This document shows positions 23,738 through 31,717 of a stretch of 41,566 nucleotides of DNA, one piece after another. Origin of the DNA: Calditrichota bacterium (GTDB lineage Bacteria; Electryoneota; AABM5-125-24; Hatepunaeales; Hatepunaeaceae); contig JABGPL010000013.1 in NCBI GenBank assembly GCA_018644935.1, forward strand, positions 1 to 41,566, read 5' to 3'. The position numbers were made by a program, and so were the translations under genes. Each line of letters begins with the position of its first letter. The first letter of the stretch is position 1. A model generated the notes under the pieces. It did not search any database. It was given only the letters and a program-made list of their open reading frames with translations, and was not told where the DNA came from.

Positions 23738-25417
23738 TTGTTAATTCGTGTTTCAATACACGAATCTGGTAAACACAGCGAACTCAAAGCAAAACTAAAA
23801 AGCCCATTGAAACGTATACAGACCAAGATTGATACAAATTCCGACGAGTTTAAGTCTAACAGCGCGTCTATGAAATCCCTTGTAAAGGAGCTGCATAGCC
23901 GACTGGAAGAAGTCAAGAAGGGTGGACCCCCTCAACACGTCGAAAGGCATAAGAAGCGTGGAAAGCTCACGGCACGTGAGAGAATAGCGGGATTGCTCGA
24001 CCCGGACTCTCCGTTTTTAGAGCTGAATCCATTAGCCGCTTATAATATCTACAAAAATGATGCTCCCTCTGCTGGAATCATTACCGGTGTTGGAGTAGTG
24101 CATGGTCGTGAGGTTCTGGTTATTTCAAACGATGCGACTGTCAAGGGAGGTACATACTATCCCTTAACAATCGCTAAACACATCCGAGCTCAGGAAGTCG
24201 CGATGGACAATAACCTGCCTTGTGTTTACCTTGTAGATTCTGGCGGAGTGTTCCTGCCATTGCAGGATGGTGTATTTCCTGATAAGGAACACTTCGGCAG
24301 AATCTTTTATAATCAGGCTCTTCTCTCGGCTAAAGGAATTCCACAGCTTTCATCTGTGATGGGTTCCTGTACTGCTGGTGGTGCGTATGTACCGGCAATG
24401 TCTGATGAAACTGTAATTGTTCGGAAACAGGGGACAATTTTTATCGGTGGTCCGCCTCTCGTTAAAGCTGCCACTGGTGCAGAGGTGACCGCTGAGGAGT
24501 TGGGTGGTGCAGATGTCCATTGCCGTATTTCGGGTGTGAGTGATTATTATGCAGAAAACGACGAGCATGCTCTGAAAATATTGCGTGACATAATCGAAAA
24601 CCTGAATCGAGCCCCTAAGTTTGAAATCGCCCGGGAAGCACCTGAAGAACCATATTATGATCCGAAGGAATTATACGGTATTATCCCTACGGATACTCGT
24701 AAGCAATACGATATAAGGGAAATCATTGCTCGACTCGTAGATGGGAGTCGATTCAGCGAGTTCAAGGAACTACATGCGACTACGCTCGTGACAGGTTTCG
24801 CCAAGATCATGGGTTACCCAATCGGAATTGTTGCTAACAACGGTGTTCTGTTTGGTGAATCCGCACGCAAGGGTGCACATTTTGTTGAGCTCTGTTCAAT
24901 GCGAAAAATCCCATTATTGTTTTTACAAAATATAACGGGATTCATTGTTGGCAGGGAATATGAGCAGGGTGGAATTGCCCGTGATGGAGCAAAAATGGTT
25001 CATGCCGTTGCAAATGCGCAAGTACCGCGTTTCACTATAGTTGTTGGTGGATCGCACGGTGCTGGAAACTATGCAATGTGTGGTCGGGGATACCTGCCGC
25101 GTATGCTCTGGATGTGGCCGAATTCAAAGATATCAGTTATGGGTGGTGAGCAAGCCGCAAATGTTCTGCTTCAGGTGAAGATGGAACAGATGAAGAAGAA
25201 GGGTTTGCCAGAAATGAGTCCTGAAGAACAAGCTGAAGTCAAACGCCCGATTCTCGAAAAGTACGAAACCGAGGGCAGTCCATATTATGCGACAGCCAGA
25301 TTGTGGGATGATGGCATAATCGATCCTCTAGATACCAGAACGGCACTGGGACTTGCAATTGCAGCATCTTTGAACCAGCCAATTCCCGATTATAAGATGG
25401 GCATTTTCAGAATGTAA
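23738..25417 (+). CDS. liuB: Methylcrotonyl-CoA carboxylase carboxyltransferase (beta) subunit
   Basis: Transfers carboxyl from carboxybiotin to an acyl-CoA, probably 3-methylcrotonyl-CoA in leucine breakdown. The 559-residue frame has both crotonase-like halves. Near-invariant MCC-beta blocks are present: '[14 protein letters not shown]', '[14 protein letters not shown]', '[11 protein letters not shown]', '[15 protein letters not shown]', '[16 protein letters not shown]', '[14 protein letters not shown]', and late '[15 protein letters not shown]'. These separate MCC from propionyl-CoA carboxylase. The start is unsure: TTG 23738 directly follows the previous stop, and TTG 23807 would begin just before the conserved 'I.[13 protein letters not shown]'. 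Neither has a strong binding site. Confidence 0.93.
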   Translation: MLIRVSIHESGKHSELKAKLKSPLKRIQTKIDTNSDEFKSNSASMKSLVKELHSRLEEVKKGGPPQHVERHKKRGKLTARERIAGLLDPDSPFLELNPLAAYNIYKNDAPSAGIITGVGVVHGREVLVISNDATVKGGTYYPLTIAKHIRAQEVAMDNNLPCVYLVDSGGVFLPLQDGVFPDKEHFGRIFYNQALLSAKGIPQLSSVMGSCTAGGAYVPAMSDETVIVRKQGTIFIGGPPLVKAATGAEVTAEELGGADVHCRISGVSDYYAENDEHALKILRDIIENLNRAPKFEIAREAPEEPYYDPKELYGIIPTDTRKQYDIREIIARLVDGSRFSEFKELHATTLVTGFAKIMGYPIGIVANNGVLFGESARKGAHFVELCSMRKIPLLFLQNITGFIVGREYEQGGIARDGAKMVHAVANAQVPRFTIVVGGSHGAGNYAMCGRGYLPRMLWMWPNSKISVMGGEQAANVLLQVKMEQMKKKGLPEMSPEEQAEVKRPILEKYETEGSPYYATARLWDDGIIDPLDTRTALGLAIAASLNQPIPDYKMGIFRM

Positions 25418-25475
25418 ATTCCTCCCCGGGATTTGCTAATGCAGAGTAACTCGAAATAGATTTGAATCAGTAATC

Positions 25476-25548
25476 GTAGATCGGATTCTTAATCCGACGA
25501 AAAGTTACTCTTTTCAGAATGGATTGTCGGAATAAGATTCCGACCTAC
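25476..25548 (+). repeat. REP/BIME-like pair of inverted palindromic units
   Basis: GTAGATCGGATTCTTAATCCGAC (positions 25476-25498, 23 bases) and its inverted counterpart at 25526-25548 match at 20 of 23 positions. Each is itself a hairpin: TCGGATT-CTT-AATCCGA and GTCGGAAT-AAG-ATTCCGAC. An outer pair, AGAGTAACT at 25443-25451 and AGTTACTCT at 25503-25511, is also inverted. The arrangement resembles bacterial interspersed palindromic elements lying inside an operon, where they can affect mRNA stability. Dispersal elsewhere cannot be tested in this window. Confidence 0.7.
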
Positions 25549-25569
25549 ATTTGAGTAATAAAAAAAGAT

Positions 25570-26370
25570 ATGATGCAGAACCATAAAGAAGAGTTTGAAA
25601 CCACAACCCTGAAAATCTCCGACGGTGTAGCAACCGTTACAATGAACCGACCGGAGATCCGCAATGCATTTGATGAGCGGATGATAGCCGAGGTTCATAA
25701 CTCGATAAAAGCTGTCAGCTCTGATAACTCTGTCAGAGTCGTAATCATTACCGGTGCTGGAACTGCATTTTCAGCGGGTGCTGATATATCCTGGATGAGA
25801 AGGATGGGGCAATCCGGTTTTGAAGAAAACTATCAGGATGCTCTGCTATTAGCTTATATGTTTGATTCGATAGCAAGGTGTCCCAAACCGACAATAGCTC
25901 GAGTCAATGGAGCAACTATCGGGGGTGGCTCCGGTTTAGCCGCTGCCTGCGATATCGCTATTGGGGATGAGAAAGCTTTTTTCAGTTTCAGTGAAGTCAA
26001 AATTGGTTTAGTCCCTGCCTGCATTGGACCGTATGTTATGCGAAAAGTCGGTCAAGCGAGATCCCGCGAGCTTTTCATTTCAGGTAGAAGGATTTACGCG
26101 GCTGAGGCGGAGAGATATGGGTTGCTGAATTTTGTCTCTGAAGAAAACAAACTTGATGATGATGTTGCTAAATTGACAGAGCGACTCATTAGTTCCGGAC
26201 CTGAGGCGATTAAGGCTGCAAAAAACCTTGTTTCGGACGTGCCGGATCAGTCACGAGAAGAATTTATTGAATATACCGCACGCATGATTGCAGAGCTCAG
26301 GACAAGTCCTGAGGGAAGAGAAGGAACTACAGCTTTTTTGGAGAAGAGGAAACCAAACTGGGCTGATTAA
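25570..26370 (+). CDS. liuC: Methylglutaconyl-CoA hydratase (enoyl-CoA hydratase family)
   Basis: A 266-residue crotonase-fold enzyme that hydrates 3-methylglutaconyl-CoA to HMG-CoA. The LiuC-type signature is strong: 'FSAGADISWMRRMG' (the oxyanion region with W-M), 'NYQDALLLAYMFDSIARCPKPTIARVNG', 'GGGSGLAAACDIAI', and 'SFSEVKIGLVPACIGPYVMRKVG', a pattern much closer to LiuC than to FadB or crotonase. Tandem ATGs start the gene, with only a purine-poor A-rich leader behind the palindromic repeat. Placed between MCC subunits, it completes the path from methylcrotonyl-CoA to HMG-CoA. The exact substrate is inferred from motif and context. Confidence 0.9.
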   Translation: MMQNHKEEFETTTLKISDGVATVTMNRPEIRNAFDERMIAEVHNSIKAVSSDNSVRVVIITGAGTAFSAGADISWMRRMGQSGFEENYQDALLLAYMFDSIARCPKPTIARVNGATIGGGSGLAAACDIAIGDEKAFFSFSEVKIGLVPACIGPYVMRKVGQARSRELFISGRRIYAAEAERYGLLNFVSEENKLDDDVAKLTERLISSGPEAIKAAKNLVSDVPDQSREEFIEYTARMIAELRTSPEGREGTTAFLEKRKPNWAD

Positions 26371-26412
26371 TAATCTTAACCTCGATCTATAAGTAAACAT
26401 ACATACAATCCC

Positions 26413-27930
26413 TTGGGAAACTACTTTAACAAGATTTTAATCGCCAATCGCGGCGAAATTGCCATCCGGATAAATCATGCCTGCCATGAAATGGGTATCC
26501 CGACTGTTGCCGTTTATTCGGAAGCGGATAAGAATGCCATGCATGTTCGTGAGGCAGACGAAGCATATTGCATCGGACCTGCTGCTCCTAATGAGAGTTA
26601 TTTGAAGCAGGAAAACATCATTGATGTTGCTAAAAAATCCGGTTGCTGTGCTATTCACCCCGGATATGGATTTTTGGCTGAGAACGCTGGATTTGCAAAG
26701 AAAGTAGCTGAGGCTGGTTTGGTGTATATCGGACCATCACCAGAAGCGATCACACTTCTCGGAGACAAAGTTGCTTCGCGGCAGACCATGGAACAGGCTG
26801 GTGTGCCCGTTATTCCCGGTATTGATACGCCCGGTTTAAGCGATTCCGAAATGTCTATTGAAGCTGGTAAGATCGGATATCCCGTCCTCATTAAAGCCGC
26901 AGCAGGTGGCGGTGGAAAAGGGATGAGAGTTGTTCGGGCACCGCAAGATTTCCAATCCTCAATTGAAGCTGCTCGCAGAGAAGCGAACTCTGCCTTCGGA
27001 AATCCCACCGTTTTTCTCGAGAAATTTCTCGAGAGACCCCGTCACATTGAATTCCAGATTTTCAGCGATCACTTCGGGAACCACATCCATCTGTTTGAAC
27101 GTGAATGTTCAATTCAGCGTCGACATCAAAAAATAATTGAGGAGACACCATCTCCTATTTTAGATGATGACCTTAGGATGCGGATGGGTGAGACTGCGGT
27201 AAAAGTTGCGAAAGCAGCGGAATATACGAATGCCGGAACAGTCGAGTTTTTACTTGATGATAAAGGAAATTATTATTTCCTTGAGGTTAATACTCGAATT
27301 CAAGTTGAGCATCCCGTTACAGAGGAAGTTCTTGGCGTAGATCTGGTTGTTGAGCAAATACGTGTAGCATCAGGGCATAAACTGTCATGGACTCAAGCTG
27401 ATTTGAAACAACATGGGCATGCTATTGAAGTTCGTGTTTATGCTGAAGATGCCGCAGCAGGATTCCTGCCAGCAGCTGGCACAGCACATTTACTTGCTCC
27501 ACCAAAGGGTCCAGGAATACGATTTGACAGTGGTCTGGAATCGGGCGATGAAGTCACAGTTTATTACGATCCAATAGTTGCAAAACTTGTTGCAAGTGGA
27601 TCTAATAGAGAAGCCGCCATCAATAGATGCAGAGCTGCACTTGACGAAACAGCCATACTTGGCCTCACAACAAACGTCGATTTTCTGAAAGCAGTCCTGG
27701 ATCAAAAGAAATTTATTGAAGGGGATACCCACATCGAATTTCTTTCTGAAGAAATGCCGGAATGGTCACCTGAGCCTCTTTCAGGAGAAGATCTTTCTCT
27801 TGCACTTGGTCTGGCTTCGATGCCAAAAGCGGCAAAAGAGGTGCAGGGAAATAGCAAGATTGGTATCCCGGAGCCCTGGGAAACACTTGGACATTGGGAG
27901 ATTTGTGGAGGGCAGAACGTTGAAGACTAA
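26413..27930 (+). CDS. liuD: Biotin carboxylase subunit of acyl-CoA (methylcrotonyl-CoA) carboxylase
   Basis: A 505-residue ATP-grasp biotin carboxylase that charges biotin with bicarbonate. The domain order is clear: 'KILIANRGEIAIRI' at the N-terminus, 'HPGYGFLAENA', 'GDKVASRQTM', the glycine-rich ATP loop 'KAAAGGGGKGMRVV', 'ERECSIQRRHQKIIEE', and the catalytic 'FLEVNTRIQVEHPVTEEV'. After the carboxylase domain it carries part of the linker seen in MCC-alpha ('IPEPWETLGHWEICGG'), then stops. The biotin carrier domain follows in another frame. The start is TTG. The split may be genuine or a frameshift (see findings). Pairing with the MCC-beta gene defines the substrate. Confidence 0.92.
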   Translation: MGNYFNKILIANRGEIAIRINHACHEMGIPTVAVYSEADKNAMHVREADEAYCIGPAAPNESYLKQENIIDVAKKSGCCAIHPGYGFLAENAGFAKKVAEAGLVYIGPSPEAITLLGDKVASRQTMEQAGVPVIPGIDTPGLSDSEMSIEAGKIGYPVLIKAAAGGGGKGMRVVRAPQDFQSSIEAARREANSAFGNPTVFLEKFLERPRHIEFQIFSDHFGNHIHLFERECSIQRRHQKIIEETPSPILDDDLRMRMGETAVKVAKAAEYTNAGTVEFLLDDKGNYYFLEVNTRIQVEHPVTEEVLGVDLVVEQIRVASGHKLSWTQADLKQHGHAIEVRVYAEDAAAGFLPAAGTAHLLAPPKGPGIRFDSGLESGDEVTVYYDPIVAKLVASGSNREAAINRCRAALDETAILGLTTNVDFLKAVLDQKKFIEGDTHIEFLSEEMPEWSPEPLSGEDLSLALGLASMPKAAKEVQGNSKIGIPEPWETLGHWEICGGQNVED

Positions 27931-28438
27931 ATTCAAGGCAAACTCCGATGTTCATGAATTTGAAGCTGTCAGATCTGGTGACAAACTTACCATTTCGTTT
28001 GATGGAGTAACTTCAGAAGTGCTGATTCAGGCAAGAGCCAACCAGAGATTCACCATTAATCGGGATGGAAAGAACCTCAAAGGTTATGCTGTCAGAATAA
28101 AAGATCAAATATTTATCCACTTTCTTGGCAGGCATTTCAACTTCGAAGATATTACAAATCAAGAAGATGATATTGCTGGCGGTCATGGGATGATAGAAAA
28201 TATCATAACTCCAATGCCTGGTTCAGTAATTAAGATTTATGTGGTGGAAGGACAGGCGGTAACGACCGGACAACCTATTGTAATTGTTGAAGCTATGAAG
28301 ATGGAAAATGAGGTAAAAGCATCTGCTGACGCAGTTGTTTCAAAGGTAAATGTTGTTGAAGGACAACAGGTAGATTCCGGGCAAGTACTTATTGAGTTTG
28401 CTAAACCTGTAGAGGATGAAGAAGCTTCCGCTTCATGA
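27920..28438 (+). CDS. Biotin carboxyl carrier subunit of acyl-CoA carboxylase
   Basis: A 172-residue protein equivalent to the C-terminal third of MCC-alpha: a beta-rich BT-like linker domain (residues about 1-85), then the biotinyl domain with 'TPMPGSVIKIYVVEGQAV' and the biotinylation site 'EAMKMEN'. The lysine between the two methionines carries biotin. I choose TTG 27920 because GGAGGG (27907-27912) lies seven bases upstream. The frame is open back to 27716, but that upstream part lies inside the carboxylase gene and does not resemble the family. It overlaps the carboxylase by eleven bases and the Fe-S gene by 23. Confidence 0.85.
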   Translation: MKTKFKANSDVHEFEAVRSGDKLTISFDGVTSEVLIQARANQRFTINRDGKNLKGYAVRIKDQIFIHFLGRHFNFEDITNQEDDIAGGHGMIENIITPMPGSVIKIYVVEGQAVTTGQPIVIVEAMKMENEVKASADAVVSKVNVVEGQQVDSGQVLIEFAKPVEDEEASAS

Positions 28439-29663
28439 GATAGCTTCTCGAAGTGAGGAGTTAGATAAATGTGTGACCTGCGGTCTTTGCCAGTCCGTTT
28501 GTCCCACCTTTATAGCGGATGGTCACGAAGGGAAGACCGCTCGAGGAAAGATCATATTATTGCGGGGATTGTTGGATGGGAGCTTATCGCCAACATCATC
28601 AATCGCAGATATCTTTGATGACTGTCTAACATGCTACGCATGTCAAACAGTGTGTCCGGCGGGTGTAAAAACCGAAAGGTTGTGGACATCTGCCCGGTTT
28701 GACCTTGCTGAGAAATCAAGTTCAACAAGAAAAAAGAGAATTGGATTGAGATGGACGATAGGCAAACCTGCTCTTTTTAATATTCTCGTTAGAATTGCTG
28801 GTAAATTTGGATTTGATCCCGATAAGCCTGAGAGTGTAAATCTTCACAATCGGATAGTTCTTCCCTTTAAGGGAGCTCCGTTGCTTGATTCACTCGAAGA
28901 AGAATATTTGCCTGAAGGCTCTCCGGTTGGAACTGTGGCTATGTTGGTCGGCTGCAGTGGCAATCTATTCGCTCCAAATGTTGTTAAATCATCAATCAGA
29001 TTGCTGACTGCTTTTGGTTGGCGGGTGATTATCCCAAAAGATCAAGTTTGTTGTGGAGCTCCTGCGATTAATAATCAGGATTGGAAGACAGCAAGGAAAT
29101 TAGCACTTAAAAACTTGGACGTTTTTTTAAGTCTTGATGTTGATAGGGTTACGTCCCCTGATGCTACCTGTACTGGTGCCATTATGAAAGATTATAAAGA
29201 AATCTTCAGTAGCGATGAAATTGTTCTATCACATCTGAAAAAGTTGGCATCTAAGACAGCCCAACTGAGTGAAGTATTGGGAAATTATAAGACTGATATA
29301 AAACCGGCATTCAGAGTATTTAAATCAAGGGTAACCTTGCATGATTCTTGCCATTCAACTCACCTTACAGGTGGATCTGGGTGGCGGAAATTATTGAATA
29401 AGATTGAAGGATTAGAGATTATAGAAATGCAGGAAAGCGATCACTGCTGTGGATTTGGGGGGAGCTATTCTCTCTTTCACCGCGAAACGGCGATGAAAAT
29501 TGCAGATCGCAAGCTCTCCAATTCCGTGAAAACGGGTGCTGAACTTGTGTTAGTTGGTTCACCGGGTTGTTTAATCTGGCTGAATTCCGCAAAGAAGTTG
29601 GTTCCATCAGGAAATTTAAAAATTCAGCATGTCTCCGAACTGATTAGCAACGCAATCTGCTGA
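28416..29663 (+). CDS. Two-cluster Fe-S oxidoreductase (GlcF/LutA/HdrD-like, CCG domains)
   Basis: A 415-residue protein with two 4Fe-4S ferredoxin motifs near the N-terminus: Cys19, 22, 25, 29 ('CVTCGLCQSVCP') and Cys70, 73, 76, 80 ('CLTCYACQTVCP'). Two CCG (cysteine-rich) domains follow, with 'VCCGAPA' and 'HCCGFGG'. This architecture is that of GlcF, the Fe-S subunit of glycolate oxidase, and related HdrD-type proteins. No GlcD/FAD-oxidase partner lies nearby. In this operon it could relay electrons from the acyl-CoA dehydrogenases or ETF to quinone or another carrier. It has no transmembrane segment. The role is inferred, the cofactor motifs are seen. Confidence 0.88.
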   Translation: MKKLPLHEIASRSEELDKCVTCGLCQSVCPTFIADGHEGKTARGKIILLRGLLDGSLSPTSSIADIFDDCLTCYACQTVCPAGVKTERLWTSARFDLAEKSSSTRKKRIGLRWTIGKPALFNILVRIAGKFGFDPDKPESVNLHNRIVLPFKGAPLLDSLEEEYLPEGSPVGTVAMLVGCSGNLFAPNVVKSSIRLLTAFGWRVIIPKDQVCCGAPAINNQDWKTARKLALKNLDVFLSLDVDRVTSPDATCTGAIMKDYKEIFSSDEIVLSHLKKLASKTAQLSEVLGNYKTDIKPAFRVFKSRVTLHDSCHSTHLTGGSGWRKLLNKIEGLEIIEMQESDHCCGFGGSYSLFHRETAMKIADRKLSNSVKTGAELVLVGSPGCLIWLNSAKKLVPSGNLKIQHVSELISNAIC

Positions 29664-29716
29664 ACAACAAACCAATTTCTGGTTTAAAGACAATAATTCA
29701 ACTAATGAGGCAATAA

Positions 29717-30853
29717 ATGTTTTTAACAGAAGAACAACAGATGTTGCGTGAAATGGTTCATGATTTTGCGCAAAATGAAGTGAAACCAGTTGCTGCTGTA
29801 ATTGATGAGACATGCAAATTCCCAATGGATACCGTCAAGCAGATGGGAGAATTGGGATTATTGGGTATAGTTTTCCCGGAGAAGTATGGCGGTGCTGAGA
29901 TGGATTATGTCTGCTACGCAATCGCTGTTGAAGAAATATCCCGTGTTTGTGCTTCACATGGAATTACCCTCGCAGCTCATATTTCTCTCGGCGTCAATCC
30001 CATTTATATGTTCGGGAGTGAAGAACAGAAAATGGAATGGATGCCCAGACTCTGTTCCGGTGAGGTTCTCGGTGCCTTTGGTTTAACTGAGCCCAATGCC
30101 GGGTCCGATGCAGGTGGCACAGAAACAACAGCTGTTCGAGATGGAGATGAGTGGGTGTTAAATGGCACCAAGCGATTTATCACCAATGCTACTGTATCTG
30201 ATGTATACTCAGTTACGGCAATCACTGATAAATCAAAAGGAACGAAGGGGATAAGTGCATTTCTCGTCGAAAAGGATAGAGCAGGATTTTCGCTTGATAA
30301 GAAAGAGGATAAACTCGGGATTCGTGGATCTGATACCGCTGGTCTGATTTATGAAGACTGTAGAATCCCCGCAAAAAACCTGATGGGCAAAGAAGGTGAT
30401 GGTTTCAAATACTTCCTTGACATCCTCGACGGAGGTCGGATTTCTATTGGCGCGATGGCACTTGGCATAGCCCAGGGTGCTCTGGATGAAGCACTAAAAT
30501 ATTCACAGGAGCGTGAGCAATTCCGCCGTCCTCTTTCAAGTTTTCAGGCAATCCAGATGAAGCTGGCAGATATGGCGACATGGATTGAAGCATCAAGGCA
30601 TTTGATTTATAATGCTGCAAGACTTAAAGATGCAGGTAAACCATATATTAAAGAAGCATCGATGGGCAAGTTGTTTGCCTCGGAAACAGCGACTAAGGTC
30701 GCGGAAATGGCAATTCAAATTCATGGTGGTTATGGATATACCCGCGACTATCCGGTTGAAAGAATGTGGCGCGACGCGAAGTTGACTGAGATAGGTGAAG
30801 GTACTTCCGAGATTCAAAGACTTGTGATTGCAAGGCAATTGCTGGACAATTAG
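29717..30853 (+). CDS. Acyl-CoA dehydrogenase (candidate isovaleryl-CoA or short-chain)
   Basis: A 378-residue FAD enzyme introducing a 2,3-double bond into acyl-CoA. Family blocks: '[18 protein letters not shown]', '[15 protein letters not shown]', '[10 protein letters not shown]', '[19 protein letters not shown]', '[19 protein letters not shown]', '[23 protein letters not shown]'. The catalytic-base position of short-chain enzymes is filled by Glu361 in '[12 protein letters not shown]', whereas canonical isovaleryl-CoA dehydrogenases have Ala or Gly there and take the base from another helix. Context suggests isovaleryl-CoA. The residue argues for a straight-chain or other branched substrate, so I leave it open. 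ATG 29717 follows GAGG by about eight bases. Confidence 0.9.
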   Translation: MFLTEEQQMLREMVHDFAQNEVKPVAAVIDETCKFPMDTVKQMGELGLLGIVFPEKYGGAEMDYVCYAIAVEEISRVCASHGITLAAHISLGVNPIYMFGSEEQKMEWMPRLCSGEVLGAFGLTEPNAGSDAGGTETTAVRDGDEWVLNGTKRFITNATVSDVYSVTAITDKSKGTKGISAFLVEKDRAGFSLDKKEDKLGIRGSDTAGLIYEDCRIPAKNLMGKEGDGFKYFLDILDGGRISIGAMALGIAQGALDEALKYSQEREQFRRPLSSFQAIQMKLADMATWIEASRHLIYNAARLKDAGKPYIKEASMGKLFASETATKVAEMAIQIHGGYGYTRDYPVERMWRDAKLTEIGEGTSEIQRLVIARQLLDN

Positions 30854-30856
30854 GTT

Positions 30857-31639
30857 TTGAAATACCACATAATCCGAGATGGTTGGATAAAGGTACCAGC
30901 TGCTGATTTTCAAATTGGTGAGTCCCAATCGCCAATCGAACGGTTGATGATTGGATTAAATCAGGTTTTGCTTCAAATTTCCGGCAAGAATGTTTTAGTC
31001 GATACTGGCCTGGGAACCAAATGGCAGCCTGAGCAAATTAGCTTGCTTGATTTTGAGCAACCGAGACAACTGATAAATCAGATCCGGGAACACGGGTTTT
31101 CTGAAGATGATATTGACATTGTTGTTCTGACCCATCTGCACTATGATCATTGTGGTGGAAATACCAGGTTTGATACAGCGGGTAAACCGATTGCTGTATT
31201 TCCGAATGCTAAGTATTATGTGCAAAGGACTGAGCTCGAATTCGCGCTTAACCCAGGACCTGATCACGAGACAGATTACATTATTGAAGATTTTAACCCG
31301 TTGATCGAAAATGGTCAACTCGAGCTGATTGACGGTGACCTTGAAATAATGTCTGGGCTGAAGGTTTTCCAAGCACCAGGACATTGCCCTGGTCATCAGG
31401 TTGTGTTAGCAGAACGTGAAGGGGATTGTCTCTTTTTTCCAGGAGACTTGTTCTCTACTCGCGAACATGCAAATCTGGTAATGACCACCAATTTCGATAT
31501 GGATAGAGATGAGATTTTACTTCATCGGTCAAAGTGGTTAAAAAAAGCAATCAAGAACAGGTGGCAGTGTGTTTACTGTCATGGTATTCGCGATATTGTG
31601 GAAATTCTTGAAAGAGATCAAAATGTTGATCAATGTTGA
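30857..31639 (+). CDS. Metallo-beta-lactamase-fold hydrolase
   Basis: A 260-residue metallo-hydrolase of the glyoxalase-II/lactonase type. The metal motif 'THLHYDHCGG' supplies His93, His95, Asp97 and His98. Further ligands are the His in 'APGHCPGH', the Asp in 'FPGDLF' and a late His in 'YCHGIRD'. It sits three bases after the acyl-CoA dehydrogenase, so an acyl-CoA or acyl-lactone hydrolase role is possible, for example clearing a dead-end thioester. This is guesswork from position; the family also includes quorum-quenching lactonases. The start is TTG. Confidence 0.85.
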   Translation: MKYHIIRDGWIKVPAADFQIGESQSPIERLMIGLNQVLLQISGKNVLVDTGLGTKWQPEQISLLDFEQPRQLINQIREHGFSEDDIDIVVLTHLHYDHCGGNTRFDTAGKPIAVFPNAKYYVQRTELEFALNPGPDHETDYIIEDFNPLIENGQLELIDGDLEIMSGLKVFQAPGHCPGHQVVLAEREGDCLFFPGDLFSTREHANLVMTTNFDMDRDEILLHRSKWLKKAIKNRWQCVYCHGIRDIVEILERDQNVDQC

Positions 31640-31717
31640 TTAGGGGAGAGTTGATTTTAGTTGTAAATTATGTTTGAAAAGGAATTTTCTTAGTTCAAAA
31701 GGAATAGAGGAGGAGAG

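Noticed and set aside
26655-27008. 117-residue open frame on the minus strand
   Set aside because: Antisense to the ATP-grasp region of the biotin carboxylase; low-complexity composition.
27716-27919. Long N-terminal extension of the biotin carrier frame
   Set aside because: It overlaps the biotin carboxylase coding sequence, is basic and cysteine-rich unlike the family, and a good binding site precedes TTG 27920.
30995-31396. 133-residue open frame on the minus strand
   Set aside because: Antisense to the lactamase-fold gene, whose metal-binding motif proves the plus frame. The antisense product has no recognisable domain.
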